Assembly (NCBI RefSeq): GCF_022761015.1
Contig: NZ_JAKWJQ010000002.1
Location: 372,001 to 436,000 of the forward strand
Source of the DNA: Humibacter sp. RRB41
GTDB taxonomy: Bacteria; Actinomycetota; Actinomycetes; Actinomycetales; Microbacteriaceae
Length of the DNA: 64,000 nt
Direction of reading: 5' to 3'
Part shown: piece by piece, positions 54,915 through 63,470 of the stretch
Numbering within the stretch: position 1 is the stretch's first letter
How the letters are laid out: the number at the start of each line of letters is the position of its first letter
Program-made: the position numbers and the translations under genes
The notes under the pieces: model-generated
What the model was told of the DNA's origin: nothing
Seen by the model: the letters and a program-made list of their open reading frames with translations, nothing else
Databases searched by the model: none

Positions 54915-57872
54915 CTACTGCTCTCCGTAGAAGACACGCTCGAAGACCGCTCGCGAGCGCCTGGTGACGCCGAGATAGTCCTCTTCCAAACGCGTCGCGG
55001 AACCGGGCGGGTACTCCAACAAGCGGGCAACACCCTCCAGCGCCTTTCGCTCGACGGGGAGCAGATCCGACGTCTTGTTGGTCCAGAGCGTGACCGCGCT
55101 CCGCGCTCTGGACGCGAGGATCCAGGCGTCCCGAAGCCGGTCGGCATCCGTGTCGCAGACCAGGTCGAGGTCGACGCACGCCTGGAGAGCATCCAGGGTC
55201 GATGTCGTGCGCAATGCCGGCGCAGCGCCCGCGTGCTGGAGTTGCTGCAGCTGCACGAGCCACTCGACATCACTCAGCGAACCGCGACCGAGTTTGAGGT
55301 GGCGGGACGGGTCGGCTCCCTGCGGAAGGCGCTCGTTCTCCACCCGCGCCTTGATGCGCTTGACCTCGCGGACCTCTCGCTCGGAGATGTCGACGGGATA
55401 TCGCACGGTGTCCGCGAGCGCTGCGAAGTCCAGGAGAAGGGCCTCGTCGCCGGCGAAACCGCGCGCGCGCAGAAGAGCTTGTGCCTCCCAGGTCAACGAC
55501 CATCGCCTGTAGTACGCGCGGTAGGACTCGAGCGTACGAGCCGGAGGACCGTTCTTGCCCTCGGGGCGCAGGTCCATGTCGAGCTCGAGCGGCAGACGCG
55601 CGTCATCGGTGAGGCGATTCAGGTCCGCGACGATCGCGTGAGCCGCGCGGTGCGCTTCCTGCTGATCGATCGACGCGTCAGCACGGAACACGTAGATCAC
55701 GTCGGCGTCGGATCCGAATCCCAGTTCGCGCCCGCCGAAGCGTCCCATGGCGATGACGGCGAATTCGATCGACGTCTGCACTCGTTGCCTGATGGCTGAG
55801 AGGATGCCTGCGATGGTCACCTCCGTCACGTCCGTCAAGCCCGCCGCGAGCTCGTGCAGCCCGCCGATGCCGAGGATGCCCGCGAAGGCGAGGCGCAGCA
55901 CCTCTCGACGGCGAACGGCCCGGATAGCGCGCGCCGCGGCATCCGGCGTCTCGTGACGTTCCAGGATCGCCGTGATTTCGTCGTCGAGTGCTGCGCGTGT
56001 GCGCGGGACCAGGTCGGCATCGTCGTCGAGCCAGGCGACGCTCTCCGGAATGAGCCCGAGCAGCTCGCCGGCGAACCGCGAGCTGGAGAGCACCTTGGTG
56101 AGCCGCTCGGCGGCCCCAGACGAATCCCGCAGGAGCCTCAGGAACCAGTGAGTGCCTCCGAGGTCCTCACTCAGCCTTCTGAACGTCAACAGTCCGTAGT
56201 CGGGGTCCGCTCCGTCGGCGAACCACTGCAACATCACCGGCAGGAGAGTGCGTTGGATGGCGGCTCGCCGTGAGACGCCGGCGGTCAGGGCTGCGATGTG
56301 TCCGAACGCTCCATGCGGGTCCACGAAGCCGATCGCCGCGAGACGTGCCTCGGCTTGTGCGCCGGTGAGCGAGGTTCCGTCGCCGGGAAGTGCCGCCACG
56401 GCGGCGAGCAGGGGCCGGTAGAACAATCGCTCGTGCAGACCCCTGACGCGTCGCTTGATGTCGTTCCAGAGCGTCGTGAGACCTTGAGCGCTGCCCGCGA
56501 GTCCGGTGGCGCGCGCCAGCGTGCGGAGGCGGTGCTCCTCGCGAGGCATCAGGTGGGTGCGGCGCAGCTCGGAGAGCTGCAGGCGATGCTCGAGCAGTCG
56601 CAGCGTGCGGTAGTCCCGTGCGAACTCGGCGGACTCCGCTCGCCCGATGTAGCCGGCGGACGCCAGCACCTCGAGAGCCGGCAGGGTTCCAGCGACGCGG
56701 ACCGAGGCATCCGTATGCCCGTGAACGAGCTGCAAAAGCTGCACGGTGAATTCGATGTCGCGCAGCCCGCCGGGACCGAGTTTGAGCTGACGGTCCACCT
56801 CGTCTTGCGGGATGTTCGCAGTGACCCGCTCCCGCATGCGCTGCACCGACTCCACGAAGCTCTCACCGGACGCGCTCTTCCACACGTAGGGCGAGATCGC
56901 GTCGGCGTACCGACTGCCGAGGCCGCGATCACCGGCGATCGGTCGTGCCTTCAGCAGCGCCTGGAATTCCCAGCCCTTCGCCCAGCGGTCGTAATAGGCC
57001 AGGTGCGACTCGAGGGTGCGTACGAGGGCGCCGTCTTTGCCCTCCGGCCGAAGGTTGGCATCGACCTCCCACAGCGGGGGCTCGATCGCGATGGAGTCGA
57101 TGCCCCGCATGGTGAGGGTTGCCAGTCGCGTGCCGATGTCGACGGCTCTCGGGTTGGACACGCCAGCGTCTTCGTCCCCCTCGACGACGAAGATGACGTC
57201 GACATCGCTGAGATAGTTGAGCTCCTTCGCCCCGGTCTTCCCCATACCGATGATGGACAGCTTCGTTGCTGCGACCTCGTCAGCCGGGAAGGTGCCGGGG
57301 CCGGTGCCTGAGGCGATCTCGCGTGCTGCGGCGAGCGATGCGTCAAGCGCTGCACCGGCCAGTGCCGCGAGCGTGCGGGCGACGTTGTCGAGCCCCTCTA
57401 CCGGATCCGGCTGCTGCAGGTCGTAGGCCGCGATCCGGGTGAGGCGGGTGCGGTACGCGACCCGCAGTGCGGTCCAGGCGTCCTCACCCGATACCTCGGA
57501 CACCGACTCCAGCAGCTCGGCCCGTAACGCGGCCTCGGAGGGCAGCGTCGTCGCAGGCGTCTGGAACCCGACGAGCGCGCCGGGTGCCCTCATCAGGAAA
57601 TCCGCTAGGCCGCCGGATGCTCCGAGCACGAGCAGAAGCCGGGCGAGCGTCGCGCGGTCGCTCAATACCGTCGCGCACTCCTGAGGCCTGCGACGCACGA
57701 GGAGCAGCAGCCGCTCGAGTGCCGCATCCGGATCGGCGACGTCGGCGAACATGTCCAGCGCGACCTCGGGGGTCGGGCCGCCGGCATCCGCGAGTTCATC
57801 GAGGTTCGTGCGCGCGTCGCTCAGCCCGACGAACCCGGCCCGGGCCAACGCAGTCAGACTGATCGGAGGCAT
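54915..57872 (-). CDS. glnE: Bifunctional glutamine synthetase adenylyltransferase/deadenylase
   Basis: A 985-aa enzyme that adds or removes AMP on the tyrosine of GlnA1 in response to nitrogen state. It has two nucleotidyltransferase domains, recognisable as ELNYLSDVDVIFVVEGD in the N-terminal half and ELGFGSDADVIYVFRAD in the C-terminal half, each followed by DLRPEGKDG or DLRPEGKNG and a GlnD-linked helical segment. Full length for the family. It follows glnA2 by 36 bp on the same strand, so glnA2-glnE probably form an operon facing the separately controlled glnA1. Confidence 0.97.
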   Translation of the reverse strand: MPPISLTALARAGFVGLSDARTNLDELADAGGPTPEVALDMFADVADPDAALERLLLLVRRRPQECATVLSDRATLARLLLVLGASGGLADFLMRAPGALVGFQTPATTLPSEAALRAELLESVSEVSGEDAWTALRVAYRTRLTRIAAYDLQQPDPVEGLDNVARTLAALAGAALDASLAAAREIASGTGPGTFPADEVAATKLSIIGMGKTGAKELNYLSDVDVIFVVEGDEDAGVSNPRAVDIGTRLATLTMRGIDSIAIEPPLWEVDANLRPEGKDGALVRTLESHLAYYDRWAKGWEFQALLKARPIAGDRGLGSRYADAISPYVWKSASGESFVESVQRMRERVTANIPQDEVDRQLKLGPGGLRDIEFTVQLLQLVHGHTDASVRVAGTLPALEVLASAGYIGRAESAEFARDYRTLRLLEHRLQLSELRRTHLMPREEHRLRTLARATGLAGSAQGLTTLWNDIKRRVRGLHERLFYRPLLAAVAALPGDGTSLTGAQAEARLAAIGFVDPHGAFGHIAALTAGVSRRAAIQRTLLPVMLQWFADGADPDYGLLTFRRLSEDLGGTHWFLRLLRDSSGAAERLTKVLSSSRFAGELLGLIPESVAWLDDDADLVPRTRAALDDEITAILERHETPDAAARAIRAVRRREVLRLAFAGILGIGGLHELAAGLTDVTEVTIAGILSAIRQRVQTSIEFAVIAMGRFGGRELGFGSDADVIYVFRADASIDQQEAHRAAHAIVADLNRLTDDARLPLELDMDLRPEGKNGPPARTLESYRAYYRRWSLTWEAQALLRARGFAGDEALLLDFAALADTVRYPVDISEREVREVKRIKARVENERLPQGADPSRHLKLGRGSLSDVEWLVQLQQLQHAGAAPALRTTSTLDALQACVDLDLVCDTDADRLRDAWILASRARSAVTLWTNKTSDLLPVERKALEGVARLLEYPPGSATRLEEDYLGVTRRSRAVFERVFYGEQ

Positions 57873-57908
57873 GTCTTCATCCGTCGACGCATGCCGACCG
57901 TCGCGCGA

Positions 57909-59246
57909 TCAGAGGATCTCGAGGTTCGTGCGCAGCTCGTACGGCGTCACCTGCGCCCTGTACTCGCGGAACTCGCGCTGTTTGTTGGCCAGTACATAGT
58001 TGAAGACCTGCTCCCCCAGCGTCTCGGCCACGAGCTCGGACTCCTCCATACGCTGCACGGCCTGTTCGAGGCTCGCGGGAAGAGGGCTGAACCCGAGCGC
58101 CCGACGTTCGGCATCGCTGAGCGCCCAGACGTCGTCCTCGGCCTCGGCCGGGAGCTCGTACTCCTCTTCGATGCCCTTGAGCCCCGCGGCGAGCATCAGT
58201 GAAAACGCGAGGTATGGATTAGCTGCAGAGTCGATTCCGCGATACTCCACGCGCGCGCTCTGACCCTTGCTGGGCTTGTACAGCGGAACGCGCACGAGCG
58301 CTGAGCGGTTGTTGTGCCCCCAGCAGACGTAGCTCGGCGCCTCGTCACCGCCCCACAGTCGCTTGTACGAGTTGACGAACTGGTTCGTCACTGCGGTGAT
58401 CTCGGGAGCATGGTGCAGCAAGCCCGCGATGAACTGCCTGGCGACCTTCGACAGCTGGTATTGAGCGCCCGCCTCGAAGAATGCGTTCGAATCTCCCTCG
58501 AACAGTGAGAGGTGCGTGTGCATGCCGCTTCCAGGATGCCCCGTCATCGGCTTCGGCATGAACGTGGCGTACACGCCCTGCTCGATCGCGACCTCCTTGA
58601 CGACCGTACGGAACGTCATGATGTTGTCCGCCGTGGTGAGCGCATCCGCATAGCGAAGATCGATCTCGTTCTGACCGGGACCGGCCTCGTGATGACTGAA
58701 CTCCACCGAGATGCCGAGGTCTTCGAGCATGCGCACAGAACGACGACGGAAGTCGTGCGCCGTGCCACCGGGCACGTTGTCGAAGTATCCGGCTGAGTCG
58801 ACGGGCACCGGCCCGCCCTCGCCGAACTGCGACGACTTGAGAAGATAGAACTCGATCTCGGGATGCGTGTAGAACGTGAATCCGCGCTCAGCGGCCTTCT
58901 CCAGCGTGCGCTTGAGCACGTTGCGCGGGTCGGCAACCGCCGGTTCGCCGTCCGGCGTCGTGATGTCGCAGAACATGCGGGCGGTCGGGTCGATCTCGCC
59001 CCGCCACGGCAGGATCTGGAACGTGGTCGGATCTGGATGCGCGAGCAGGTCGGATTCGAAGGTGCGCGTCAGTCCTTCGATCGCCGACCCGTCGAATCCG
59101 AGCCCCTCGGAAAACGCACCCTCGACTTCGGCCGGCGCGATCGCGACGGATTTCAGGGTGCCGACGACATCGGTGAACCACAGTCGCACGAACTTGACGC
59201 CGCGCTCCTCGATCGTGCGGAGAACGAAGTCACGCTGCTTGTCCAT
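57909..59246 (-). CDS. glnA2: Glutamine synthetase family protein GlnA2
   Basis: A 445-aa type I glutamine synthetase of the actinobacterial GlnA2 group. Catalytic marks are [53 protein letters not shown] and [14 protein letters not shown]. The adenylylation segment is replaced by [17 protein letters not shown] without a tyrosine, so it should escape GlnE. It is shorter than GlnA1 and lies upstream of glnE. In Streptomyces-type bacteria some GlnA paralogues glutamylate polyamines; whether this one does is open. Confidence 0.95.
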   Translation of the reverse strand: MDKQRDFVLRTIEERGVKFVRLWFTDVVGTLKSVAIAPAEVEGAFSEGLGFDGSAIEGLTRTFESDLLAHPDPTTFQILPWRGEIDPTARMFCDITTPDGEPAVADPRNVLKRTLEKAAERGFTFYTHPEIEFYLLKSSQFGEGGPVPVDSAGYFDNVPGGTAHDFRRRSVRMLEDLGISVEFSHHEAGPGQNEIDLRYADALTTADNIMTFRTVVKEVAIEQGVYATFMPKPMTGHPGSGMHTHLSLFEGDSNAFFEAGAQYQLSKVARQFIAGLLHHAPEITAVTNQFVNSYKRLWGGDEAPSYVCWGHNNRSALVRVPLYKPSKGQSARVEYRGIDSAANPYLAFSLMLAAGLKGIEEEYELPAEAEDDVWALSDAERRALGFSPLPASLEQAVQRMEESELVAETLGEQVFNYVLANKQREFREYRAQVTPYELRTNLEIL

Positions 59247-59324
59247 CTGTCACCTCTCGTCGTGGATCTCAGGTTACCGGCTGACGGGGCGCTCCATCAC
59301 GATTCCTCCGGGTACCCGTCTGGC

Positions 59325-59330
59325 TAGACT
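59325..59330 (+). promoter_or_regulatory. -10 box of a leaderless panB transcript
   Basis: TAGACT ends exactly 7 nt before ATG 59338, and there is no ribosome site in the gap. Confidence 0.6.
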
Positions 59331-59337
59331 GGCGGCC

Positions 59338-60207
59338 ATGGCTGACCAGGCAGGTACTCCAGCGTCGACTCCCGCCGAAGAACGTCCGTACGGCGGTACG
59401 CCGGAGGGACCGAAGCGCGTTCGCACCCGACATTTCCAGAACGCCAAGGCCAACGGAATCAAGATCACCGGCCTCACCAGCTACGACATGCTGAGCGCGC
59501 AGATCTTCGACGCCGCCGGCATCGATTTCCTCCTGGTGGGAGACTCAGCGGGCAACAACGTCTTCGGCTACGAGACGACCCTGCCGGTCACCGTCGACGA
59601 TCTCATCCCGTTGACGCGCGCCGTCGCGCACGCCGTCACCCGTGCGTTCGTGGTCGCGGACATGCCGTTCGGTTCCTACGAGACCGATGTGCAGGATGCC
59701 TTGCACACTGCGATCCGATTCATGAAGGAGACCGGCGCGCACGCCGTCAAGCTCGAGGGCGGCCAGCGCAGCGCGAAGCAGATCAGGCGCATCGTGGACG
59801 CCGGCATCCCCGTGATGGCGCACATCGGCTACACGCCGCAGAGCGAACACAAGCTCGGCGGCCACATCATCCAGGGCCGGGGCGACGACGGCATCGAGCA
59901 ACTGCTGGCCGATGCTCACGCGGTCGAAGAGGCCGGCGCGTTCGCCGTGGTGCTCGAAATGGTCCCGGCGGATGCCGCGGCCAGAGTGACCGAGGAGCTC
60001 GGAATTCCGACCATCGGCGTCGGCGCCGGGCCGAACGTCGACGGACAGCTGCTCGTCTGGACCGACTGGGCCGGCTTCACGACCGGCCGTGTCCCCCGCT
60101 TCGTGCGCCAGTATGCGGATCTCAAGGGCGTTCTAGGCGAGGCCGCACGGCGCTACAAAGACGACGTCGAGCACGGCCAGTACCCCGGGCCAGAGCACAG
60201 CTACTGA
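59338..60207 (+). CDS. panB: 3-methyl-2-oxobutanoate hydroxymethyltransferase
   Basis: A 289-aa TIM-barrel enzyme of pantothenate synthesis that makes ketopantoate. Marks are [57 protein letters not shown] and [19 protein letters not shown]. It has an N-terminal extension of about 35 residues compared with proteobacterial PanB. The start fits a leaderless promoter. It is divergent from glnA2; panC and panD are not nearby. Confidence 0.97.
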   Translation: MADQAGTPASTPAEERPYGGTPEGPKRVRTRHFQNAKANGIKITGLTSYDMLSAQIFDAAGIDFLLVGDSAGNNVFGYETTLPVTVDDLIPLTRAVAHAVTRAFVVADMPFGSYETDVQDALHTAIRFMKETGAHAVKLEGGQRSAKQIRRIVDAGIPVMAHIGYTPQSEHKLGGHIIQGRGDDGIEQLLADAHAVEEAGAFAVVLEMVPADAAARVTEELGIPTIGVGAGPNVDGQLLVWTDWAGFTTGRVPRFVRQYADLKGVLGEAARRYKDDVEHGQYPGPEHSY

Positions 60208-60252
60208 CGGACTGGGCTCGCACCACTCGCGTGAAGTGCGGATGAGTCGGGC

Positions 60253-60447
60253 CTAGTCGTTGGCGTCTTCCTCGGCCCACCTGGCGCTGTTCTCGCGCAA
60301 CTTGTCGAGGGCGTGCTCCGCCTCTTCATGGGTGTCGAACGGGCCGACGCGGTTGGGCGCGGGCGACTTGAAGCCCTGCTCGACTGCACCGGTCTTGACG
60401 TTGTACCAGTACTTGTGCTCGATGTCGTTTTCGTAGGCGTCGACCAT
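60253..60447 (-). CDS. Small SPOR-like protein
   Basis: A 64-aa protein, [20 protein letters not shown] at the start, then [20 protein letters not shown] and [18 protein letters not shown]. The aromatic strand plus [13 protein letters not shown] resembles a SPOR-type domain common as a stand-alone protein in actinobacteria. No membrane segment, so cytoplasmic; function unknown. Its start is only 12 bp from the divergent map start and both look leaderless. Confidence 0.88.
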   Translation of the reverse strand: MVDAYENDIEHKYWYNVKTGAVEQGFKSPAPNRVGPFDTHEEAEHALDKLRENSARWAEEDAND

Positions 60448-60460
60448 AAGCTTGATCCTA
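60447..60460. promoter_or_regulatory. Interleaved divergent leaderless promoters (SPOR-like gene / map)
   Basis: On the plus strand TAAGCT (60447-60452) is followed by 7 nt and the map ATG at 60460. On the minus strand TAGGAT (60460-60455) is followed by 7 nt and the ATG at 60447. Each -10 box includes a base of the other gene's start codon, so both promoters share 14 bp. Confidence 0.6.
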
Positions 60461-61326
60461 TGCCCAAGGACTCCTCCGGCCATCTGATTCCCGGCCCCGT
60501 CTCTGCTCGCCGCACCGTGCCGGCATCCATTCCGCGCCCGGAATACGTCGGTAAGCCAGGGCCGGCGAGAGATGACCGCGGCGATGTCTACACGCCGGAG
60601 GAGATCGAGCTGATCAGGGATTCGGGTCGCATCGCCGCCGAGGCGATCGAGCTGGTCGGCCAGAATGTCGCCCCTGGCGTCACGACGGAGGAGCTGGATG
60701 CCGTCGCGCACGATTTCATGGTGGCGAACGGCGCCTACCCATCGACGTTGGGCTACCGGGGGTATCCGAAGTCGAGCTGCACCTCGGTGAACGAGGTGAT
60801 CTGCCACGGGATCCCGGACGACACGGTGCTCGACGCCGGCGACATCGTGAACATCGACATCACCGCGTTCAAGAACGGCTACCACGGCGACAGCAACCAG
60901 ACTTTCATCGTCGGAGAGGCATCCGACGATGTGACGCTTCTCGTCGAGCGCACGCGCGAGGCGATGAACCGGGGCATCAAGGCCGTTGCCCCCGGCAGGC
61001 AGGTCAACGTGATCGGCCGTGCCATCGAGTCGTATGCCAAGCGCTTCGGCTACGGCGTCGTACGCGATTTCACGGGCCACGGAGTCGGGCGTTCGTTCCA
61101 TTCCGGCCTGATCATTCCGCACTACGACTCGGCACCCGCATACGACACCGAAATCGTGCCCGGCATGGTCTTCACGATCGAGCCGATGCTCACGCTCGGG
61201 TCGCCCGACTGGGACATGTGGCCGGATGATTGGACAGTCACCATGCGCGACAAGTCTGTCACCGCGCAGTTCGAGCACACCCTCGTCGTGACCGAACGGG
61301 GCGCCGAAGTGCTGACACTCCCGTAG
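60460..61326 (+). CDS. map: Type I methionine aminopeptidase
   Basis: A 288-aa dinuclear metalloprotease that removes initiator methionine. Metal ligands are visible in [21 protein letters not shown] (two blocks, Asp and Asp), [11 protein letters not shown] (His), [11 protein letters not shown] (Glu) and [10 protein letters not shown] (Glu). The roughly 40-residue N-terminal extension (ending [10 protein letters not shown]) carries the PxxP-type motif of actinobacterial long MetAP, without a zinc finger. The start fits a leaderless promoter. Confidence 0.96.
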   Translation: MPKDSSGHLIPGPVSARRTVPASIPRPEYVGKPGPARDDRGDVYTPEEIELIRDSGRIAAEAIELVGQNVAPGVTTEELDAVAHDFMVANGAYPSTLGYRGYPKSSCTSVNEVICHGIPDDTVLDAGDIVNIDITAFKNGYHGDSNQTFIVGEASDDVTLLVERTREAMNRGIKAVAPGRQVNVIGRAIESYAKRFGYGVVRDFTGHGVGRSFHSGLIIPHYDSAPAYDTEIVPGMVFTIEPMLTLGSPDWDMWPDDWTVTMRDKSVTAQFEHTLVVTERGAEVLTLP

Positions 61327-61366
61327 CCGACACGGCTGCAGAGCCACGTCGGCGCCGCTGTCCGGG

Positions 61367-61372
61367 TAGATT
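61367..61372 (+). promoter_or_regulatory. -10 box of a leaderless ppgK transcript
   Basis: TAGATT ends 6 nt before ATG 61379; no ribosome site is present. Confidence 0.55.
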
Positions 61373-61378
61373 TCCCTC

Positions 61379-62149
61379 ATGACCTCCACGACGGCAATCG
61401 GGATCGACATCGGCGGAACGGGGATCAAGGGGGGTGTCGTCGACCTCGAATCCGGAGAGCTGATCAGCGATCGGATCAAGCTGCCCACGCCGAAGGGCGG
61501 CGAGCCCGACGAGGTGATCGAGGTCACCAGGGAGGTGCTCGATACTCTCACCGGGGGTGATCCCAAGGATCCGGTCGGCGTGTGCTTCCCCGCCATCGTC
61601 AAGGGCGGCCGCACCCTTTCGGCAGCGAACGTCTCGAAGAAGTGGATCGGGCTCGAAGCCGAGAAGAAGTTCGAGAAGGCGCTCGAGCGAGACATCCACT
61701 TCGTCAACGACGCGGATGCCGCGGGCTACGCCGAGACGACGTTCGGCGCGGCGAAGGGCATCGACGGCCTGGTGCTGCTCACGACTCTGGGCACCGGTAT
61801 CGGGTCCGCCCTGATCTACAATGGTGTGCTCGTGCCGAACGCCGAGCTCGGCCATCTGGAGATCGACGGACACGACGCCGAGAGCAAGGCCGCGTATTCC
61901 GCAAAGGAACGCGAGGACCTCGACTGGGCGCATTGGGCCAAACGCCTGAATCGCTACTACGGCTGGCTCGAGTTCCTCTTCACGCCCGATCTCTTCGTCA
62001 TCGGCGGCGGAGTCTCGAAGAACTGGGACGAGTTCGCGCACTATCTCGATCTGAAGACCAAGGCCGTGCCCGCGACCTACCGCAACAACGCGGGCATACT
62101 GGGCGCCGCAGCGCTGGCCGCCAACGACCCGCGCACCGACCGCCGCTGA
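61379..62149 (+). CDS. ppgK: Polyphosphate--glucose phosphotransferase
   Basis: A 256-aa ROK-type kinase that phosphorylates glucose with polyphosphate and often ATP, an enzyme typical of actinobacteria. The phosphate loop is IGIDIGGTGIKGGVVD, the sugar site NDADAAGYAE, the second phosphate motif TLGTGIGSALI and the GHLEIDG histidine are all present. It follows map by 52 bp with its own leaderless-type promoter and precedes the RNase P RNA gene on the other strand. Confidence 0.96.
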   Translation: MTSTTAIGIDIGGTGIKGGVVDLESGELISDRIKLPTPKGGEPDEVIEVTREVLDTLTGGDPKDPVGVCFPAIVKGGRTLSAANVSKKWIGLEAEKKFEKALERDIHFVNDADAAGYAETTFGAAKGIDGLVLLTTLGTGIGSALIYNGVLVPNAELGHLEIDGHDAESKAAYSAKEREDLDWAHWAKRLNRYYGWLEFLFTPDLFVIGGGVSKNWDEFAHYLDLKTKAVPATYRNNAGILGAAALAANDPRTDRR

Positions 62150-62169
62150 GGTCTCGGCGATCCGGTGAG

Positions 62170-62562
62170 GGAACGGGCCGGCTGATACGCCGGGTTCTGT
62201 TCGGGCACGCGGTGTTCGAGAACGCTGCGTGCCCTGGACGGCCATCTATCTCGGGAGCGTGTTACCACGATCCTCTAGCGGTCTACCCGGAAATGAGGCG
62301 AGCAGCCTCATGGTTTCCTGTCTGACCTTGCTCCGGGCGAGGTTTGCCTAGCCGGCCGGGTCGCCCCGGCCGCTGGTGGTCTCTTACACCACCGTTTCAC
62401 CCTTACCTTCGCTCACGCGAAGGCGGTCTGTTTTCTGTGGCACTGTCTCGCGGGTTGCCCCGGGTGGGTGTTACCCACCGCCCTGCTCTACGGAGCCCGG
62501 ACGTTCCTCGGCGGCAACCCACGAGGTGTGATGCCGACGCGACCGTCTTGCCGACCCGTTCC
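62170..62562 (-). ncRNA. rnpB: RNase P RNA (bacterial type A)
   Basis: Catalytic RNA of ribonuclease P, which matures tRNA 5' ends. Conserved elements on the minus strand are GAGGAACGTCCGGGCTCC, AGGGTGAAACGGTGG, the ACAGAAAACAGACCGCC stretch, GGTAAGGGTGAAA, the CR-V-like GGTAAACCC variant GGCAAACCTCGCCCGGAGC, and GCAGCGTTCTCG near the 3' end. The ends are set by a 12-bp P1 helix: GGAACGGGTCGG at the 5' end with CCGGCCCGTTCC at the 3' end. Length 393 nt is typical of actinobacteria. Confidence 0.93.
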
Positions 62563-62620
62563 GGCATCCAGCCTAGTCGAGCGACGAAGGCGTCACGGGT
62601 TCGGGATTCTCCGGCGTCGC

Positions 62621-63364
62621 CTAGGCCCAAGAGTTGTCGTCGCGAATCAGGACCGCCCCGCTTTCCGGGCAGAGCACTACCTCGTCGGCCGCCGCCGCGT
62701 GAACGATGGCCAGATCGGACGGAGACAGTTTCATGTTCGAGCCCAGCGAGACACCGCCCACGAGACGGGCTGCACCGACGCCGTAACGGTCGTGCTGCTT
62801 CTGGTACAGGGCGACGAGCTCGGTCGGGAGCGCGCTGGCAACGGCTGCGCGATCCGCGATGGCATCCGAGCGCGTACGTTCGAACGCCGCGACCGCCTCG
62901 TCACGCTCTGCTTCCAGAGTCGCGACTTCGGCCTCGGCGTCGGCCCCTTCTGCATCGATGTCTGTGATCGTGGACTCCAGGTCTTCGATGCGCTGCATGA
63001 TGGCGAGTTCGATGTCCTCGAGGTCGCCACGACGCTTGCGCAGAGCACCGAGTTCCGCCTCCAGCGCAGCGACGTCCTTGACGGATGCCGTCTGCTGCAC
63101 CCGCTCGGTGTCACGCGCCATGCGTGCCTCGACGACGGTGACATCGGACTCGATCCGCTTCAACTCGATGCGCGCATCTTCCACTTCACCGGTGACACCG
63201 AGGCGCCTGCTGCGTACCTCGGCGACGATCGGGGCGAGTTCGGCCAGTGCCTTGGCCTGTGGCGGATTCGCGATGGAACGTGTCGCCTTGACGATGGCGG
63301 TATCGAGATCCTGCAATCGCAGCAATTCGAGTTGGTCGCGGGGGTCGGCTTTCACTGCACTCAT
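62621..63364 (-). CDS. Coiled-coil protein of the C4-type zinc ribbon (CT398/DUF164) family, ribbon degraded
   Basis: A 247-aa protein. Residues about 10-170 form a long helical hairpin rich in Glu, Arg and Ala (RLQDLDTAIVKATR to ERDEAVAAFERTR). In the family a C-terminal zinc ribbon with two CxxC pairs follows. Here the first pair is absent (GGVSLGSNMKLS) and the second is reduced to one cysteine (VLCPESGAVLIR), so metal binding is unlikely. The next gene upstream is Nif3-like, the usual neighbour. Function unknown. Confidence 0.9.
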   Translation of the reverse strand: MSAVKADPRDQLELLRLQDLDTAIVKATRSIANPPQAKALAELAPIVAEVRSRRLGVTGEVEDARIELKRIESDVTVVEARMARDTERVQQTASVKDVAALEAELGALRKRRGDLEDIELAIMQRIEDLESTITDIDAEGADAEAEVATLEAERDEAVAAFERTRSDAIADRAAVASALPTELVALYQKQHDRYGVGAARLVGGVSLGSNMKLSPSDLAIVHAAAADEVVLCPESGAVLIRDDNSWA

Positions 63365-63391
63365 CTCCGACCTGGCATTCGCCCTAGGTCA

Positions 63392-63445
63392 TGTCGATCT
63401 GATCTGTCTTGTCGATCTGATCCGTGTTGTCGATCTGGTCCACGG
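63392..63445. repeat. Three 18-bp tandem repeats
   Basis: Three direct copies of an 18-bp unit beginning TGTCGATCTG (63392, 63410, 63428), differing at a few positions, fill the gap between the Nif3-like gene and the coiled-coil gene. On the minus strand they read as a hexapeptide repeat (DQIDNT, DQIDKT, DQIDMT) in the frame of the Nif3 gene beyond its stop. Confidence 0.85.
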
Positions 63446-63450
63446 TATTG

Positions 63451-63470
63451 CACCGCCGCGTGGCGCGGTG
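63451..63470 (-). terminator. Short hairpin after the Nif3-like gene
   Basis: CACCGC pairs with GCGGTG directly after the stop codon. The stem is only 6 bp and there is no T-tract, so it is a weak candidate. Confidence 0.3.

Noticed and set aside
60448-61707. A long minus-strand extension of the SPOR-like protein through map and ppgK
   Set aside because: It is antisense to two clear genes; the 64-aa frame from ATG 60447 accounts for the whole conserved domain.
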